Below are positions 30,528 through 38,888 of a stretch of DNA of 64,000 nt, piece after piece (position 1 is the stretch's first letter; the number at the start of each line of letters is the position of its first letter). Made by a program: the position numbers and the translations under genes. Location of the stretch: contig NZ_CP031148.1 in NCBI RefSeq assembly GCF_003342675.1, positions 2,418,001 to 2,482,000 on the forward strand, read 5' to 3'. This DNA is from Haloplanus rubicundus. GTDB lineage: Archaea; Halobacteriota; Halobacteria; Halobacteriales; Haloferacaceae. The notes below the pieces were generated by a model, which saw only the letters and a list, made by a program, of their open reading frames with translations, was not told the DNA's origin and did no database searches.

Positions 30528-32069
30528 ATGGACAGCGACCTGGCGGCGCAGGTTCGGGACGTACTCGACGTCGACGTCTCGGAGTTTCGGGCGCAGGCGC
30601 AGGCCGACGCGGAGGTGGTCAAAAGCGAACTCAGGGACGGCACGTTCGACAACCACCGGTCGATCATCGGACTGGAGTACGAGTTCTACGCCGTCGCCGA
30701 CGGCCGGTGGCGACAGGAGAGCGAAGGCGGCGAGACGGGCGCGGAGCTCGTCCGCGTCCCGCGTCGCCTCCTCGAACTCATCCGCTTCGAGAAGGAACTC
30801 GGCCTCCACAACGCCGAGATGACGACGAGTCCCCAGCCGTTGAACGCCGACGGCCTCCGGGCGCAGGCCGCCGGCGTCCGCTCGCACCTCTCCTCGGCGC
30901 TTCAGACGACGCGCATCGAGGGAATGCGCCTCGTCAGCGACGGCATCTGGACCATCCCGCCGTCGGGCGAGACGGCGCGTGGCTACCTGACCGACAGCGT
31001 CGAGGACGGGGGCGTCCGCATCGCCACCAACATGACCGACGCCGTGCGGTATCACGCGATGGCCAACGGGCCGAACACGCCGACGCCCTTTACCGTCGAC
31101 GCGCCACACGTCACCCTCGAAGCCGACACGGTGATGCCCGAGAGCCTCATCACGTCGATCCAGCCTCACTATCAGGTGCCCCACGCCTCCGACCTGCCGA
31201 CCTACCACAACTACGCCCTCCGGGTCGCCGGCCCGCTGCTCGCACTCGGCGTCAACTCTCCCTTCTTCCCGGCGGATCTCTACGACGACGGCGTCGACCC
31301 CGAGGCGGTCGTCGACGACGCTCGCGCCGAGAACCGCATCCACGTCTTCGAATCCGTCCTCAACAACGAGAACGCCCGGAAGGTGCGATTCCCCGAAGAC
31401 TTGGACACCGTCGAGGAGGCGGTCGACCGCGTCGCCAACGACCCGACGGTCGTCCCCATGCCAGTCGAGCGTGGCGACCGCTTCGACGACCAGTTCGCCA
31501 CGCTCCGGCGCAAGCACGGCACCTTCTGGCGGTGGGTTCGCCCCGTCTTCGACGGCGCCGACCGTTCCTCGGCCAACGCCCGCATCGAGTTCCGCCCCAT
31601 CGCCGCCCAGCCGACCGTCCGCGATTCGATGGCCTTCATGGCGACGTTCGCCGGGCTGATGGAGAGTCTCCACCGGAACGAGCATCCGGTGATCGGACAG
31701 GACTGGGGCGTCGCCCGCGAGAACTTCTACGCGGCCGCCCACGGGGGACTCGCGACCGAGCAACGCTGGATCACCAACAGCGGCGAGGAGACGACCGATA
31801 CCGAACGCCTGTACGACGACATCTTCTCGCACGCCGTCGACGGCCTCCGGAGCGCGGGCTGTACGGAGGCGGACGCGGAGTCGTACGTCGCCCCGCTCAA
31901 AGCGCGCGTCGAATCGGGCGTCACGCCGGCCGGGTGGAAGCGGAACCGGGTGCGGGCGCGCGTCGAGGACGGCGAGTCGCTGGAGACGGCGATTCCAGCG
32001 ATGCAGCGGGCGTACGTGGACAAACAGACCGAGACGCTGCTCGACGGGACGTTCACCGAGTGGTGGTGA
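30528..32069 (+). CDS. GCS2-like carboxylate-amine ligase family protein
   Basis: 513 residues of the GCS2-type glutamate-cysteine ligase superfamily. IIGLEYEFYAVADGRW resembles the ATP/Mg-binding GxExE entrance, LGLHNAEMTTSPQPLNADGL the E-x-x-T/S-x-P motif, and ANARIEFRPIAAQPTVRDSMAFMA the later active-site strand. It is longer than the ~360-residue haloarchaeal gamma-glutamylcysteine synthetase, so I do not equate it with GshA; the substrate is open. It is transcribed divergently from ligA and ends just before palindrome copy D. Confidence 0.72.
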   Translation: MDSDLAAQVRDVLDVDVSEFRAQAQADAEVVKSELRDGTFDNHRSIIGLEYEFYAVADGRWRQESEGGETGAELVRVPRRLLELIRFEKELGLHNAEMTTSPQPLNADGLRAQAAGVRSHLSSALQTTRIEGMRLVSDGIWTIPPSGETARGYLTDSVEDGGVRIATNMTDAVRYHAMANGPNTPTPFTVDAPHVTLEADTVMPESLITSIQPHYQVPHASDLPTYHNYALRVAGPLLALGVNSPFFPADLYDDGVDPEAVVDDARAENRIHVFESVLNNENARKVRFPEDLDTVEEAVDRVANDPTVVPMPVERGDRFDDQFATLRRKHGTFWRWVRPVFDGADRSSANARIEFRPIAAQPTVRDSMAFMATFAGLMESLHRNEHPVIGQDWGVARENFYAAAHGGLATEQRWITNSGEETTDTERLYDDIFSHAVDGLRSAGCTEADAESYVAPLKARVESGVTPAGWKRNRVRARVEDGESLETAIPAMQRAYVDKQTETLLDGTFTEWW

Positions 32070-32072
32070 GCG

Positions 32073-32158
32073 TTATACGGTTTCTTGTAAGTCAGTACCG
32101 GTGGGTCGCCGAGACAGTCCAGCGAACCACCGGTACACAGGTACAATAATCCGTATCA
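32073..32158. repeat. Palindromic intergenic element, copy D
   Basis: Occupies the whole gap between the convergent GCS2-like and psmB genes. Left arm TTATACGGTTTCTTGTAAGT, right arm (reverse complement) TGATACGGATTATTGTACCT; inner stem GTACCGGTGG.TCGC. The right arm includes the psmB stop codon. With copy C this is the most complete member. Confidence 0.85.
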
Positions 32159-32893
32159 GAGAAGCGACTCGAACTCCTTGTGTTTCGTGATGTCGACGCC
32201 CTCGTCGGTGACGACGGCGACGTTGATCCCGTTACCGGAGGCCAGGTCGCGCTCGACGGCGCTCTGGATGGCGTGGGCGGCGACCGACTTGGCCTCGTCC
32301 ATCGTCAGGTCGTTCTCGTACTCCTGTTCGAGGACACCGAGGGCGTACTGACTGCCCGACCCGGAGACGGCGTAGTCCTCTTCCATCATGCCGCCGAGGG
32401 GGTCGAGGCTGTAGACGTGGGCGCCGTCCTCGTCGACGCCGCCGAGGAGCGGCGAGACGATGAAGAAGGCACCGGAGCGGAGGAAGTTGCTCGTGAGCGT
32501 CGAAAGCGCCTCCATGCTCATGTCCTTGCCCCGTCGGGTCTCGTAGAGGCTCGTCTCCGAGCGGAGCGACCGGATGAGCGACTGGGCGGCCGACACCGAT
32601 CCGGCGATGGTGAGCGCGCCGGTCGGGTGGATCTGTTCGACCTTCTGGACGTCCTTGCTGGAGACCATCCGGCCCGCGCTCGCACGCATGTCCGTCGCCA
32701 TCACGACGCCGTGCTCCGTCGAGAGCCCGACGGTCGTCGTGCCGGTTTTCAGTTCCTTGTCCTCGTCGCCCGCCGCGGCGAGGCGCTCGTCGGTGTCGGT
32801 GAACTCGCCGATTTCGGGCCCGAACACCGGGCGGTCGTTCCCGTCGAGACGGTCTTGCGTCCGTGAAAAGTCCTGATTCGTCGGGGTACGCAT
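32156..32893 (-). CDS. psmB: 20S proteasome beta subunit
   Basis: 245 residues. A propeptide of 51 residues ends LKTG, after which autocleavage exposes Thr52 of TTTVGLST, the N-terminal nucleophile. Conserved Asp and Lys follow (MATDMRASAG and DVQKVEQIHPTGALTIAGS), and SGSGSQYALGVLE is the late catalytic motif. Assembles with alpha rings. Start at ATG 32893; CATTTATCAG about 27 bp upstream is a good TATA box. A PAC2-family protein lies in the same window but about 29 kb away. Confidence 0.97.
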   Translation of the reverse strand: MRTPTNQDFSRTQDRLDGNDRPVFGPEIGEFTDTDERLAAAGDEDKELKTGTTTVGLSTEHGVVMATDMRASAGRMVSSKDVQKVEQIHPTGALTIAGSVSAAQSLIRSLRSETSLYETRRGKDMSMEALSTLTSNFLRSGAFFIVSPLLGGVDEDGAHVYSLDPLGGMMEEDYAVSGSGSQYALGVLEQEYENDLTMDEAKSVAAHAIQSAVERDLASGNGINVAVVTDEGVDITKHKEFESLL

Positions 32894-32934
32894 CACCCGT
32901 CCTTGCGGGGGCGCGCTGATAAATGCAACCCTTC

Positions 32935-33105
32935 CTACCGACGGACACCGTCGTACGCCCGTCCCGCCGCCGCCACCAGCTCGCCGACCGGCACCGTCAC
33001 GCCGAGACGGCGGGCGAGCAGGGCCAGCGGCATCAGGGCGATGCCGACGGCCAGGGTGATCTGATACGCCGCGAACGCGCCAACGCGATACAGTGGTTCG
33101 AACAT
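32935..33105 (-). CDS. Small hydrophobic protein (56 aa)
   Basis: A 56-residue open frame: MFEPLYRVGAFAAYQITLAV, then a hydrophobic helix (GIALMPLALLARRLGV), then VPVGELVAAAGRAYDGVRR. One or two membrane-embedded helices are likely. No function recognised. A strong TATA sequence (TTTATATACTC, about 33135) lies 30 bp upstream of the ATG at 33105, which is the main reason I call it real. Its 3' end runs into the psmB promoter. Confidence 0.65.
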   Translation of the reverse strand: MFEPLYRVGAFAAYQITLAVGIALMPLALLARRLGVTVPVGELVAAAGRAYDGVRR

Positions 33106-33348
33106 CTGCGTAGCCTCCGACGAGCGACGCGAGTATATAAATTAATCGGCTCTCGTTCGCTCCGCACCCCGGCGCAGTCCATCGATTACGTCGAACGCCG
33201 ACGTCCGGCCGGTGCGGGTGACGCGAGCCGTCAAGATGGCGCGATAACCCGCGTGCGGTACCGCCGTCTCATCCATAAGTTATGCGTGTCATCGAGACGG
33301 CGTACGCGGTGGGAAACCCTGATACGTCGGCTCTCCCTACCCCGTCCC

Positions 33349-33786
33349 ATGTCGAACTGGACCGACCGAATCGTCGGCGACCGGATGGCCGTCGACCGGG
33401 AGTTCAACGCTCGGGTCCGCGAGTCGGAGTTCTCGAACCAGGAGTGGGGGTTGATCATGACCGCCGTCGAGTTCGAGATCGAACACGCCGACGATCCGGA
33501 CCGAGCGCGGGTCGTCGCCGACACAGAGAGCCTCCCACAGATGATGCCCGAACTGGAGAAGGTCCAACAGGGAATGCCCGGCGGGGCGGGTGGCCAACGA
33601 CGGGCGGACAGCGGCACCGGCGTCCTCGACGCTATCCGCGGCGCCCTCGGGATGGGCGACGACGACGACGAGCAACGGCTCGACGCCGCCGAACGACTCG
33701 TCGGCGAGTACGCCGACGCGCTCCAGGCGCGACTGGAGGAGAAAGGGAAGTGGGAGGGCGTTCGCGAGGCGTACGCCGAGAATTAG
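33349..33786 (+). CDS. DUF5799-like haloarchaeal protein
   Basis: 145 residues: SNWTDRIVGDRMAVDREFNARV, SEFSNQEWGLIMTAVEFEIEHADDPDRARVVADT, then a Gly/acidic linker (GMPGGAGGQRRADSG and GMGDDDDEQ) and a helical C-terminus. The N-terminal motif matches, from memory, the haloarchaeal family DUF5799; function unknown. The 240 bp upstream contains no clear TATA at the usual distance. The frame continues far upstream without homology, so I use the ATG at 33349. Its stop overlaps that of the next, convergent, gene. Confidence 0.72.
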   Translation: MSNWTDRIVGDRMAVDREFNARVRESEFSNQEWGLIMTAVEFEIEHADDPDRARVVADTESLPQMMPELEKVQQGMPGGAGGQRRADSGTGVLDAIRGALGMGDDDDEQRLDAAERLVGEYADALQARLEEKGKWEGVREAYAEN

Positions 33787-33932
33787 ACTTCGTCGCCGGT
33801 CCGGAACAGCGTCAGCTCCTCCGCCTCGTAGATGTTGATCAGTTCGGTGATGATCTCGTCGTACTCCTCGTCTTCCTGTCGAAGCCCGTCGAGCCGTTCG
33901 ACCGTCTCGCTGTCGAGGTGAATCTGGGGCAT
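33783..33932 (-). CDS. DUF7557-like small protein
   Basis: 49 residues: MPQIHLDSETVERLDGLRQ, then EDEEYDEIITELINIYEAEEL. The beginning looks like a ribbon (beta strand PQIHLD) followed by two helices, a layout close to ribbon-helix-helix antitoxin-like proteins. Matches from memory the haloarchaeal DUF7557 family. A paralogue of the same length (49 aa) is at 57193-57342. The stop (tta) overlaps the tag of the convergent gene at 33783-33786. Confidence 0.72.
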   Translation of the reverse strand: MPQIHLDSETVERLDGLRQEDEEYDEIITELINIYEAEELTLFRTGDEV

Positions 33933-33982
33933 GGGTGGGAACCGAGGCGGTCCCCGCTTAAATTATCGTCGCCGTCTTCCCG

Positions 33983-34963
33983 CTACGACAGGCGGTCGAC
34001 GACCGCGTCCGCCACCGCGTCGGTCGTCGCCTCCCCGCCGAGGTCGGGCGTCCGCGGCCCCTCGGCGAGCGTAGTCTCGACGGCCGTCCGCACGGCCGCT
34101 GCCTCGTCGTCGTAGTCGAGGAAGTCGAGCAGCATCGCCGCCGAGAGAATCGTCGCCGTCGGGTTGGCGACGCCTTCACCCGCGATGTCCGGCGCACAGC
34201 CGTGGACCGGCTCGAAGATGCCCCGCTCGGAGCCGACGTTCGCGCTCGGCAGGAGGCCGAGGCCGCCGACCAGCCCCGCGGCCAAGTCCGAGAGGACGTC
34301 GCCCGCCAGATTGGGACAGACGATCACGTCGTAGTCCGTCGGGTCCATCGCCAGCCCCGTCGCCATCGCGTCCATGTACGCGTCGTCGACGGCGACGCCG
34401 CGCTCGTCGGCCACCGCCCTGATCGTGTCGACGAACAGGCCGTCGGTCACGCGCATCACGTTGTTCTTGTGGGCGACCGTGAACCCGTCCAGCCCCTGCT
34501 CCGCGACGTACTCGCAGGCGAACTCGCCGAGGCGTCTGGACGCCGACCCCGTGACCAGCCGCGTCAACGTCGACACGTCCTCGGTCAGGCGGTCCTCGAT
34601 GCCGGCGTAGACGCCCTCGGTGTTCTCCCGCAGGATTACGAGGTCCGTCTCCGGCTGGACCGCGTCGACGCCGGGGTACGTCCGCGCCGGGCGGATGTTG
34701 ACGAAGGAGTCCACCGCGTCCCGCAGCGGTAGGATGACGTCCGCGGAGGTTTCGCCCGTCGCGCCGAACAGCGTCGCGTCGGCGTCCGTCACGGCCGCGA
34801 GCGTCTCCTCGGGCAGCGGTTCACCCGTCCGCTCCGCCACGGCGTCGCCCGCCTCGACGTGGACGTACTCGAAGTCCGCGACGGTGTCGAGGACGCGGAG
34901 CGTGGCGGGCACGACTTCGTGCCCGATGCCGTCGCCGGGAATGACCGCGATGGTCTCGCTCAT
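33983..34963 (-). CDS. leuB: 3-isopropylmalate dehydrogenase
   Basis: Third step of leucine synthesis: NAD-dependent oxidative decarboxylation of 3-isopropylmalate. 326 residues; [11 protein letters not shown] at the N-terminus, substrate Arg region [14 protein letters not shown], the Tyr-replaced/Lys motif [17 protein letters not shown], metal Asp residues in [19 protein letters not shown] and the cofactor loop [20 protein letters not shown]. Homoisocitrate and tartrate relatives share these motifs; the leu operon context settles the name. Start overlaps leuD stop (ATGA). Confidence 0.95.
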   Translation of the reverse strand: MSETIAVIPGDGIGHEVVPATLRVLDTVADFEYVHVEAGDAVAERTGEPLPEETLAAVTDADATLFGATGETSADVILPLRDAVDSFVNIRPARTYPGVDAVQPETDLVILRENTEGVYAGIEDRLTEDVSTLTRLVTGSASRRLGEFACEYVAEQGLDGFTVAHKNNVMRVTDGLFVDTIRAVADERGVAVDDAYMDAMATGLAMDPTDYDVIVCPNLAGDVLSDLAAGLVGGLGLLPSANVGSERGIFEPVHGCAPDIAGEGVANPTATILSAAMLLDFLDYDDEAAAVRTAVETTLAEGPRTPDLGGEATTDAVADAVVDRLS

Positions 34964-35610
34964 CGCGACCGCGAGTCGACGTACGGCAGGTTCGCCGCCG
35001 TCTCGTCGATGGCGTCCATGTTCGACCGGAGCAGGGCGACGGTGTCCCAGATGCCCTGCACCAGGGCCCCGTGCATCGCCTCGTCGATGTCGACGTCGAC
35101 GGTCTTGCCGTCGTAGGTGACCTGCTCGTCGACCACGTCGAGTTCGATCCCCGCCGACGGGTTCGCCTCGACGAACGACTGGAGCTCTTCGACCGTCTCC
35201 GGGTCCGTCGTCGCCGCCGGGATGCCCAGCGACTTGCAGTTGTCCGCGAAGATTTCCGCGAACGACTCGCCGACGATGGCCTCGACGCCCCAGCGGGCGA
35301 GCGCCCGCGGCGCGTGCTCCCGCGAGGAGCCACAGCCGAAGTTGTCGTTGACGACGAGCACGTTCGCGCCCTTGTACTCGTTGAAGGGGTGGTCGTTGAG
35401 TTCGCCGTCGTCGTCGCGCCGCGCGTCGTAGAAGGCGTACTGGTCCATCCCCTCCCACGTCGTCGTCTTGAGGAAGCGCGCCGGGATGATCTGGTCGGTG
35501 TCGATGTCGTCACCGCGGACGGGGACGCCGGTGCCGGCGACGCGTCGGACCTTCATCTCCTCGACACCGACGCCGTCCTCCCGAGGGCTCTTCGAACCCT
35601 CGTCGCTCAT
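34960..35610 (-). CDS. leuD: 3-isopropylmalate dehydratase small subunit
   Basis: 216 residues. Swivel domain of isopropylmalate isomerase, which with LeuC converts 2- to 3-isopropylmalate. The marks are [35 protein letters not shown] and the [20 protein letters not shown] region. The first ~25 residues ([18 protein letters not shown]) are an acidic extension; [10 protein letters not shown] could be the core start. The ATG at 35610 overlaps the leuC stop. Confidence 0.95.
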   Translation of the reverse strand: MSDEGSKSPREDGVGVEEMKVRRVAGTGVPVRGDDIDTDQIIPARFLKTTTWEGMDQYAFYDARRDDDGELNDHPFNEYKGANVLVVNDNFGCGSSREHAPRALARWGVEAIVGESFAEIFADNCKSLGIPAATTDPETVEELQSFVEANPSAGIELDVVDEQVTYDGKTVDVDIDEAMHGALVQGIWDTVALLRSNMDAIDETAANLPYVDSRSR

Positions 35611-37025
35611 GCGTCCACCTCCATCTCCCGCACGTCCGCAACTTCGCCTTCCACCGCTGCGGCGGCGACCATCGCCGGACTCATCAGCACGGTCCGGCCG
35701 TCCTTGCTCCCCTGTCGACCCACGTAGTTGCGGTTCGACGAGGAGGCACACCGCTCGTCGCCCTCCAGGGAGTCGTCGTTCATCGCCAGACACATCGAAC
35801 AGCCCGCTTCACGCCACTCGAAGCCCGCCTCACGGAAGACGTCGTCGACGCCCTCCGCTTCGAGTGTCGACTTCACCGTCTGCGAGCCGGGCACCGCGAG
35901 CGCGCGCACGCTCGGATGGACCTCGCGGCCCTCCAGCACGGCGGCGGCCTCGCGGAAGTCGCTCGCGCGGCCGTTCGTACACGTCCCGAGGAAGGCCACG
36001 TCGATGGGGTAGCCCGCCATCGGCTCGCCGGGCGTGACGCCCGTGTGGTCCTGGGCGACGCGAGCGGCCTCGCGCTCACCCTCGGGGAGGTCCTCGGGCG
36101 CCGGTACCTGTTCGCTTATACCGACGGCCTGTCCGGGGTTCGTCCCCCAGGTGACCATCGGCTCCAGGTCGTCGGCGTCCAGGTGAACCACGTCGTCGTA
36201 CTCGGCGTCGGCGTCGCTCTTGATCGACTCCCAGTAGTCCTTGCGCTCCTCGAAGGCGTCGCCCTCGGGGGCGAACTCGCGGCCGCGCAGGAACTCGTAG
36301 GTGGTCTCGTCCGGGTTGATGTAGCCGGCGCGGGCGCCGCCCTCGATGGACATGTTACACACCGCGAGCCGTTCCTCCATCGAGAGGTCGTGCACCGCCT
36401 CGCCGCCGTACTCGTAGACGTAGCCGACGCCGCCGTCGACGCCGAGTTCGGCGATGATCTTCAGGATGAGGTCCTTCGAGTGGACCCCCTCGCCGAGCCG
36501 ACCGTCCACCTCGATGCGCCGCACCTCGGCCTTGTCGGCGGCGACACACTGCGAGGCCAGCACGTCCCGCACCTGACTCGTCCCGATGCCGAACGCGATG
36601 GACCCGAAGGCGCCGTGGGTGGCGGTGTGGGAGTCGCCACAGACGATGGTCATGCCCGGCTGGGTCAGGCCCAGTTCGGGCGCGACGACGTGGGTGATCC
36701 CCTGCTTCTCGGAGTCCAGCCCGTAGAACTGGATGCCCGTCTCCGACGTGTTGCGCTCCAGCGCCGTGAGCATTCCCTCGGCCGACTCGTCGGCCAGGGG
36801 GCGCTCGCGGCCCTCGGGGCGCGTCGGCACGATGTGATCCACCGTGGCGACGTTGCGCTCGGGGTACGGCACCTCGATACCGCGTTCACGGAGCTCCGAG
36901 AACGGCTGCGGGCTGGTCACCTCGTGGATCAGGTGGAGACCGATGAACAGCTGGTCCTGCCCGTTCGGCAGGTCGGCCACCTTGTGGCGGTCCCACACCT
37001 TGTCGTAGAGGGTGCGCTCACTCAT
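35607..37025 (-). CDS. leuC: 3-isopropylmalate dehydratase large subunit
   Basis: 472 residues, aconitase superfamily. 4Fe-4S ligands are in FLGTCTNGR and EAGCSMCLAMNDD; VVCGDSHTATHGAFGSIAFGIGTSQV and CASSSNRNYVGRQG complete the active site. The [4Fe-4S] cluster is labile, so this is the oxygen-sensitive step of the leu pathway. Start at 37025 lies 8 bp inside the end of the preceding small gene. Confidence 0.96.
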   Translation of the reverse strand: MSERTLYDKVWDRHKVADLPNGQDQLFIGLHLIHEVTSPQPFSELRERGIEVPYPERNVATVDHIVPTRPEGRERPLADESAEGMLTALERNTSETGIQFYGLDSEKQGITHVVAPELGLTQPGMTIVCGDSHTATHGAFGSIAFGIGTSQVRDVLASQCVAADKAEVRRIEVDGRLGEGVHSKDLILKIIAELGVDGGVGYVYEYGGEAVHDLSMEERLAVCNMSIEGGARAGYINPDETTYEFLRGREFAPEGDAFEERKDYWESIKSDADAEYDDVVHLDADDLEPMVTWGTNPGQAVGISEQVPAPEDLPEGEREAARVAQDHTGVTPGEPMAGYPIDVAFLGTCTNGRASDFREAAAVLEGREVHPSVRALAVPGSQTVKSTLEAEGVDDVFREAGFEWREAGCSMCLAMNDDSLEGDERCASSSNRNYVGRQGSKDGRTVLMSPAMVAAAAVEGEVADVREMEVDA

Positions 37026-37260
37026 CGTCGTCGGAGTCTACCGGTCGCGCGTCGTCGCCGCGCGACCAGACGTCGTTCGTCCCCTCGCCGTCCGCCGGCG
37101 TGTGGGATACGTCACGCATGCGTTCGCGGCCCTCGGCCTCGGCGTCCTCGCCGGCGCCGTCCGTGCGCAGTCCGTCGGCGTTCCGGCCCCGACGGTACGC
37201 GCCCGCGACGGCGCGTTGCGTGGGATGGCTGTGGTCCACCGACCCCATCCGATCAGTCAT
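37018..37260 (-). CDS. 80-aa hypothetical protein between ilvC and leuC
   Basis: 80 residues with no recognised fold, very hydrophilic and low-complexity: [32 protein letters not shown], then acidic [17 protein letters not shown]. It overlaps both neighbours by 8 bp (ilvC end and leuC start), which places it inside the operon rather than between transcripts. From memory an unnamed small gene occupies the same position in other haloarchaea. A coupling or regulatory role is possible but unsupported. Confidence 0.62.
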   Translation of the reverse strand: MTDRMGSVDHSHPTQRAVAGAYRRGRNADGLRTDGAGEDAEAEGRERMRDVSHTPADGEGTNDVWSRGDDARPVDSDDDE

Positions 37261-38290
37261 CGGCCGGAGCCTCTGCCTCCTCCTCGGCCTCCTCGGCCCA
37301 GGAGAACAGCGCACGCAGTCGCGCGCCGACTTCCTCGATGTCGTGGTTCCGGTCCTCGTCGTAGAGCTGCGTGTAGGAGGGGCGACCCGCCTGGTTCTCG
37401 AGGATCCACTCGCGGGCGAAGTCGCCGTTCTGGACCGCTTCGAGCGCCTCGTCCATGTTCTCGCGGACACCCTCGCCGACGATCTCCGGCCCCACCGCGA
37501 GGCCGCCGTACTCGGCGGTGTCGGACACGGAGTCCCACATCTCGGCCATCCCGCCCTCGTACATGAGGTCGACGATCAGCTTCATCTCGTTGAGACACTC
37601 GAAGTAGGCCATCTCCTCGCTGTAGCCCGCGTCGACCAGCGTCTCGTAGCCCTTCTTGATGAGCGACGTGATGCCGCCACAGAGGACGGCCTGCTCGCCG
37701 AAGAGGTCCGTCTCGACTTCCTCCTGGAACGTCGTCTCGACGACGCCAGCGCGGGTGCAGCCGAGCGCCTGGGCGTACGCCAGCGCCTCCGCCTTCGCTT
37801 CACCCGTCTCGTTCTGGTAGACCGCGAGGAGGGCGGGCGTGCCCGTGTTCTCCGTGTAGTTGCGCCGAAGGAGGTGGCCCGGCGTCTTCGGAGCGATCAT
37901 CGTCACGTCGACGCCCTCGGGCGGCTGAATCTGGTTGTAGTGGACGTTGAAGCCGTGGGCGAACTGGAGGGTGTCACCTTCCTCCAGCCCGTCGCTGATG
38001 GCCTCGAACACCGCCGGCTGGACGGTGTCGGGGACGAGCATCGAGACGATGTCCGCCTCCGCGGCGGCGTCGTCGGGCGTCGCGACACGCAGGCCGTCGT
38101 TTTCGGCCTGTTCCCACGAGTCGGAGGATTTCCGCAGCCCGACGACCACGTCGATCCCGCTGTCGTCGAGGTTCTGGGCGTGGGCGTGTCCCTGGCTGCC
38201 GTAGCCGAGGACGGCCACGGTCTTGCCGGCGATTGCGTCACTGTCCGCGTCGTCGTCGTAGTATACCGGAACGGTGAATTCGTCTGTCAT
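37253..38290 (-). CDS. ilvC: Ketol-acid reductoisomerase
   Basis: Second common step of Ile/Val synthesis. 345 residues, class I short form. NAD(P)-binding [20 protein letters not shown] (about residue 27), with [14 protein letters not shown] as the cofactor-specificity loop; [12 protein letters not shown] and [15 protein letters not shown]; Mg-binding acidic residues in [14 protein letters not shown] and the C-terminal knotted domain with [22 protein letters not shown]. Acidic tail [13 protein letters not shown]. Lies 7 bp after ilvN. Confidence 0.96.
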   Translation of the reverse strand: MTDEFTVPVYYDDDADSDAIAGKTVAVLGYGSQGHAHAQNLDDSGIDVVVGLRKSSDSWEQAENDGLRVATPDDAAAEADIVSMLVPDTVQPAVFEAISDGLEEGDTLQFAHGFNVHYNQIQPPEGVDVTMIAPKTPGHLLRRNYTENTGTPALLAVYQNETGEAKAEALAYAQALGCTRAGVVETTFQEEVETDLFGEQAVLCGGITSLIKKGYETLVDAGYSEEMAYFECLNEMKLIVDLMYEGGMAEMWDSVSDTAEYGGLAVGPEIVGEGVRENMDEALEAVQNGDFAREWILENQAGRPSYTQLYDEDRNHDIEEVGARLRALFSWAEEAEEEAEAPADD

Positions 38291-38297
38291 GGTTGTG

Positions 38298-38888
38298 TTA
38301 TGTCGTCTTGCGTGTGCCGCGTTCGAGCGCCGCCGTGCCGGTTCGGACGATCTCGTGGATGCCGAACCGGCCGAACGTCTCGACCGCAGCGTCGATTTTC
38401 TGCTCGCTGCCCGTGATCTCGACGGTGACCGACTCTTGGGAGACGTCGACGGTCTTGCCGTCGTACATCTCCGCCACGGCCCCGACCTGGTCGGGGGCGC
38501 TCCCGTCCACCTTGATCAGGGCGAGTTCGCGCCGGATGGCTTCGGGTTCGAGTTCGGTCACCGCGATGACCGGGACGAGCTTCTGTAGCTGTTTTTTCGC
38601 CTGTTCGATGCCCGGTTCGGGCTCCTCGATTTCGAGCGTGATCCGCGCTCGATCCGGATCGGTGGTCGGACCCACCGTGAGGCTTTCGATGTTAAACTGC
38701 CGGCGCCGGAAGAGCCCGGAGATGTTCGCCAACACGCCGGGCTCGTGTTTCACGAGCGCCGAGAGGACGGCGCGGCGGGCCTCCGGCTCCGCCTCGACTT
38801 CGGGGTCGATGCGGATGCCCTGCGAGTTGCGCCGCCCCTCGGGCGTCTCCCGCTCTTCCGGTGCAGGACCTTCCAGTCCGCCGCTCAT
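38298..38888 (-). CDS. ilvN: Acetolactate synthase small (regulatory) subunit
   Basis: 196 residues. An acidic, Pro/Glu-rich N-terminal extension is followed by the ACT domain ([33 protein letters not shown]) that binds valine for feedback inhibition, and then the C-terminal ALS-small domain ([13 protein letters not shown]...[20 protein letters not shown]). Start overlaps the ilvB stop (ATGA). Confidence 0.94.
   Translation of the reverse strand: MSGGLEGPAPEERETPEGRRNSQGIRIDPEVEAEPEARRAVLSALVKHEPGVLANISGLFRRRQFNIESLTVGPTTDPDRARITLEIEEPEPGIEQAKKQLQKLVPVIAVTELEPEAIRRELALIKVDGSAPDQVGAVAEMYDGKTVDVSQESVTVEITGSEQKIDAAVETFGRFGIHEIVRTGTAALERGTRKTT

Noticed and set aside
33983-35458. Fusion of leuB with an upstream Arg/Gly-rich domain
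   Set aside because: The open frame extends upstream, but ATGA overlap with leuD and the standard N-terminus [12 protein letters not shown] fix the start at 34963.
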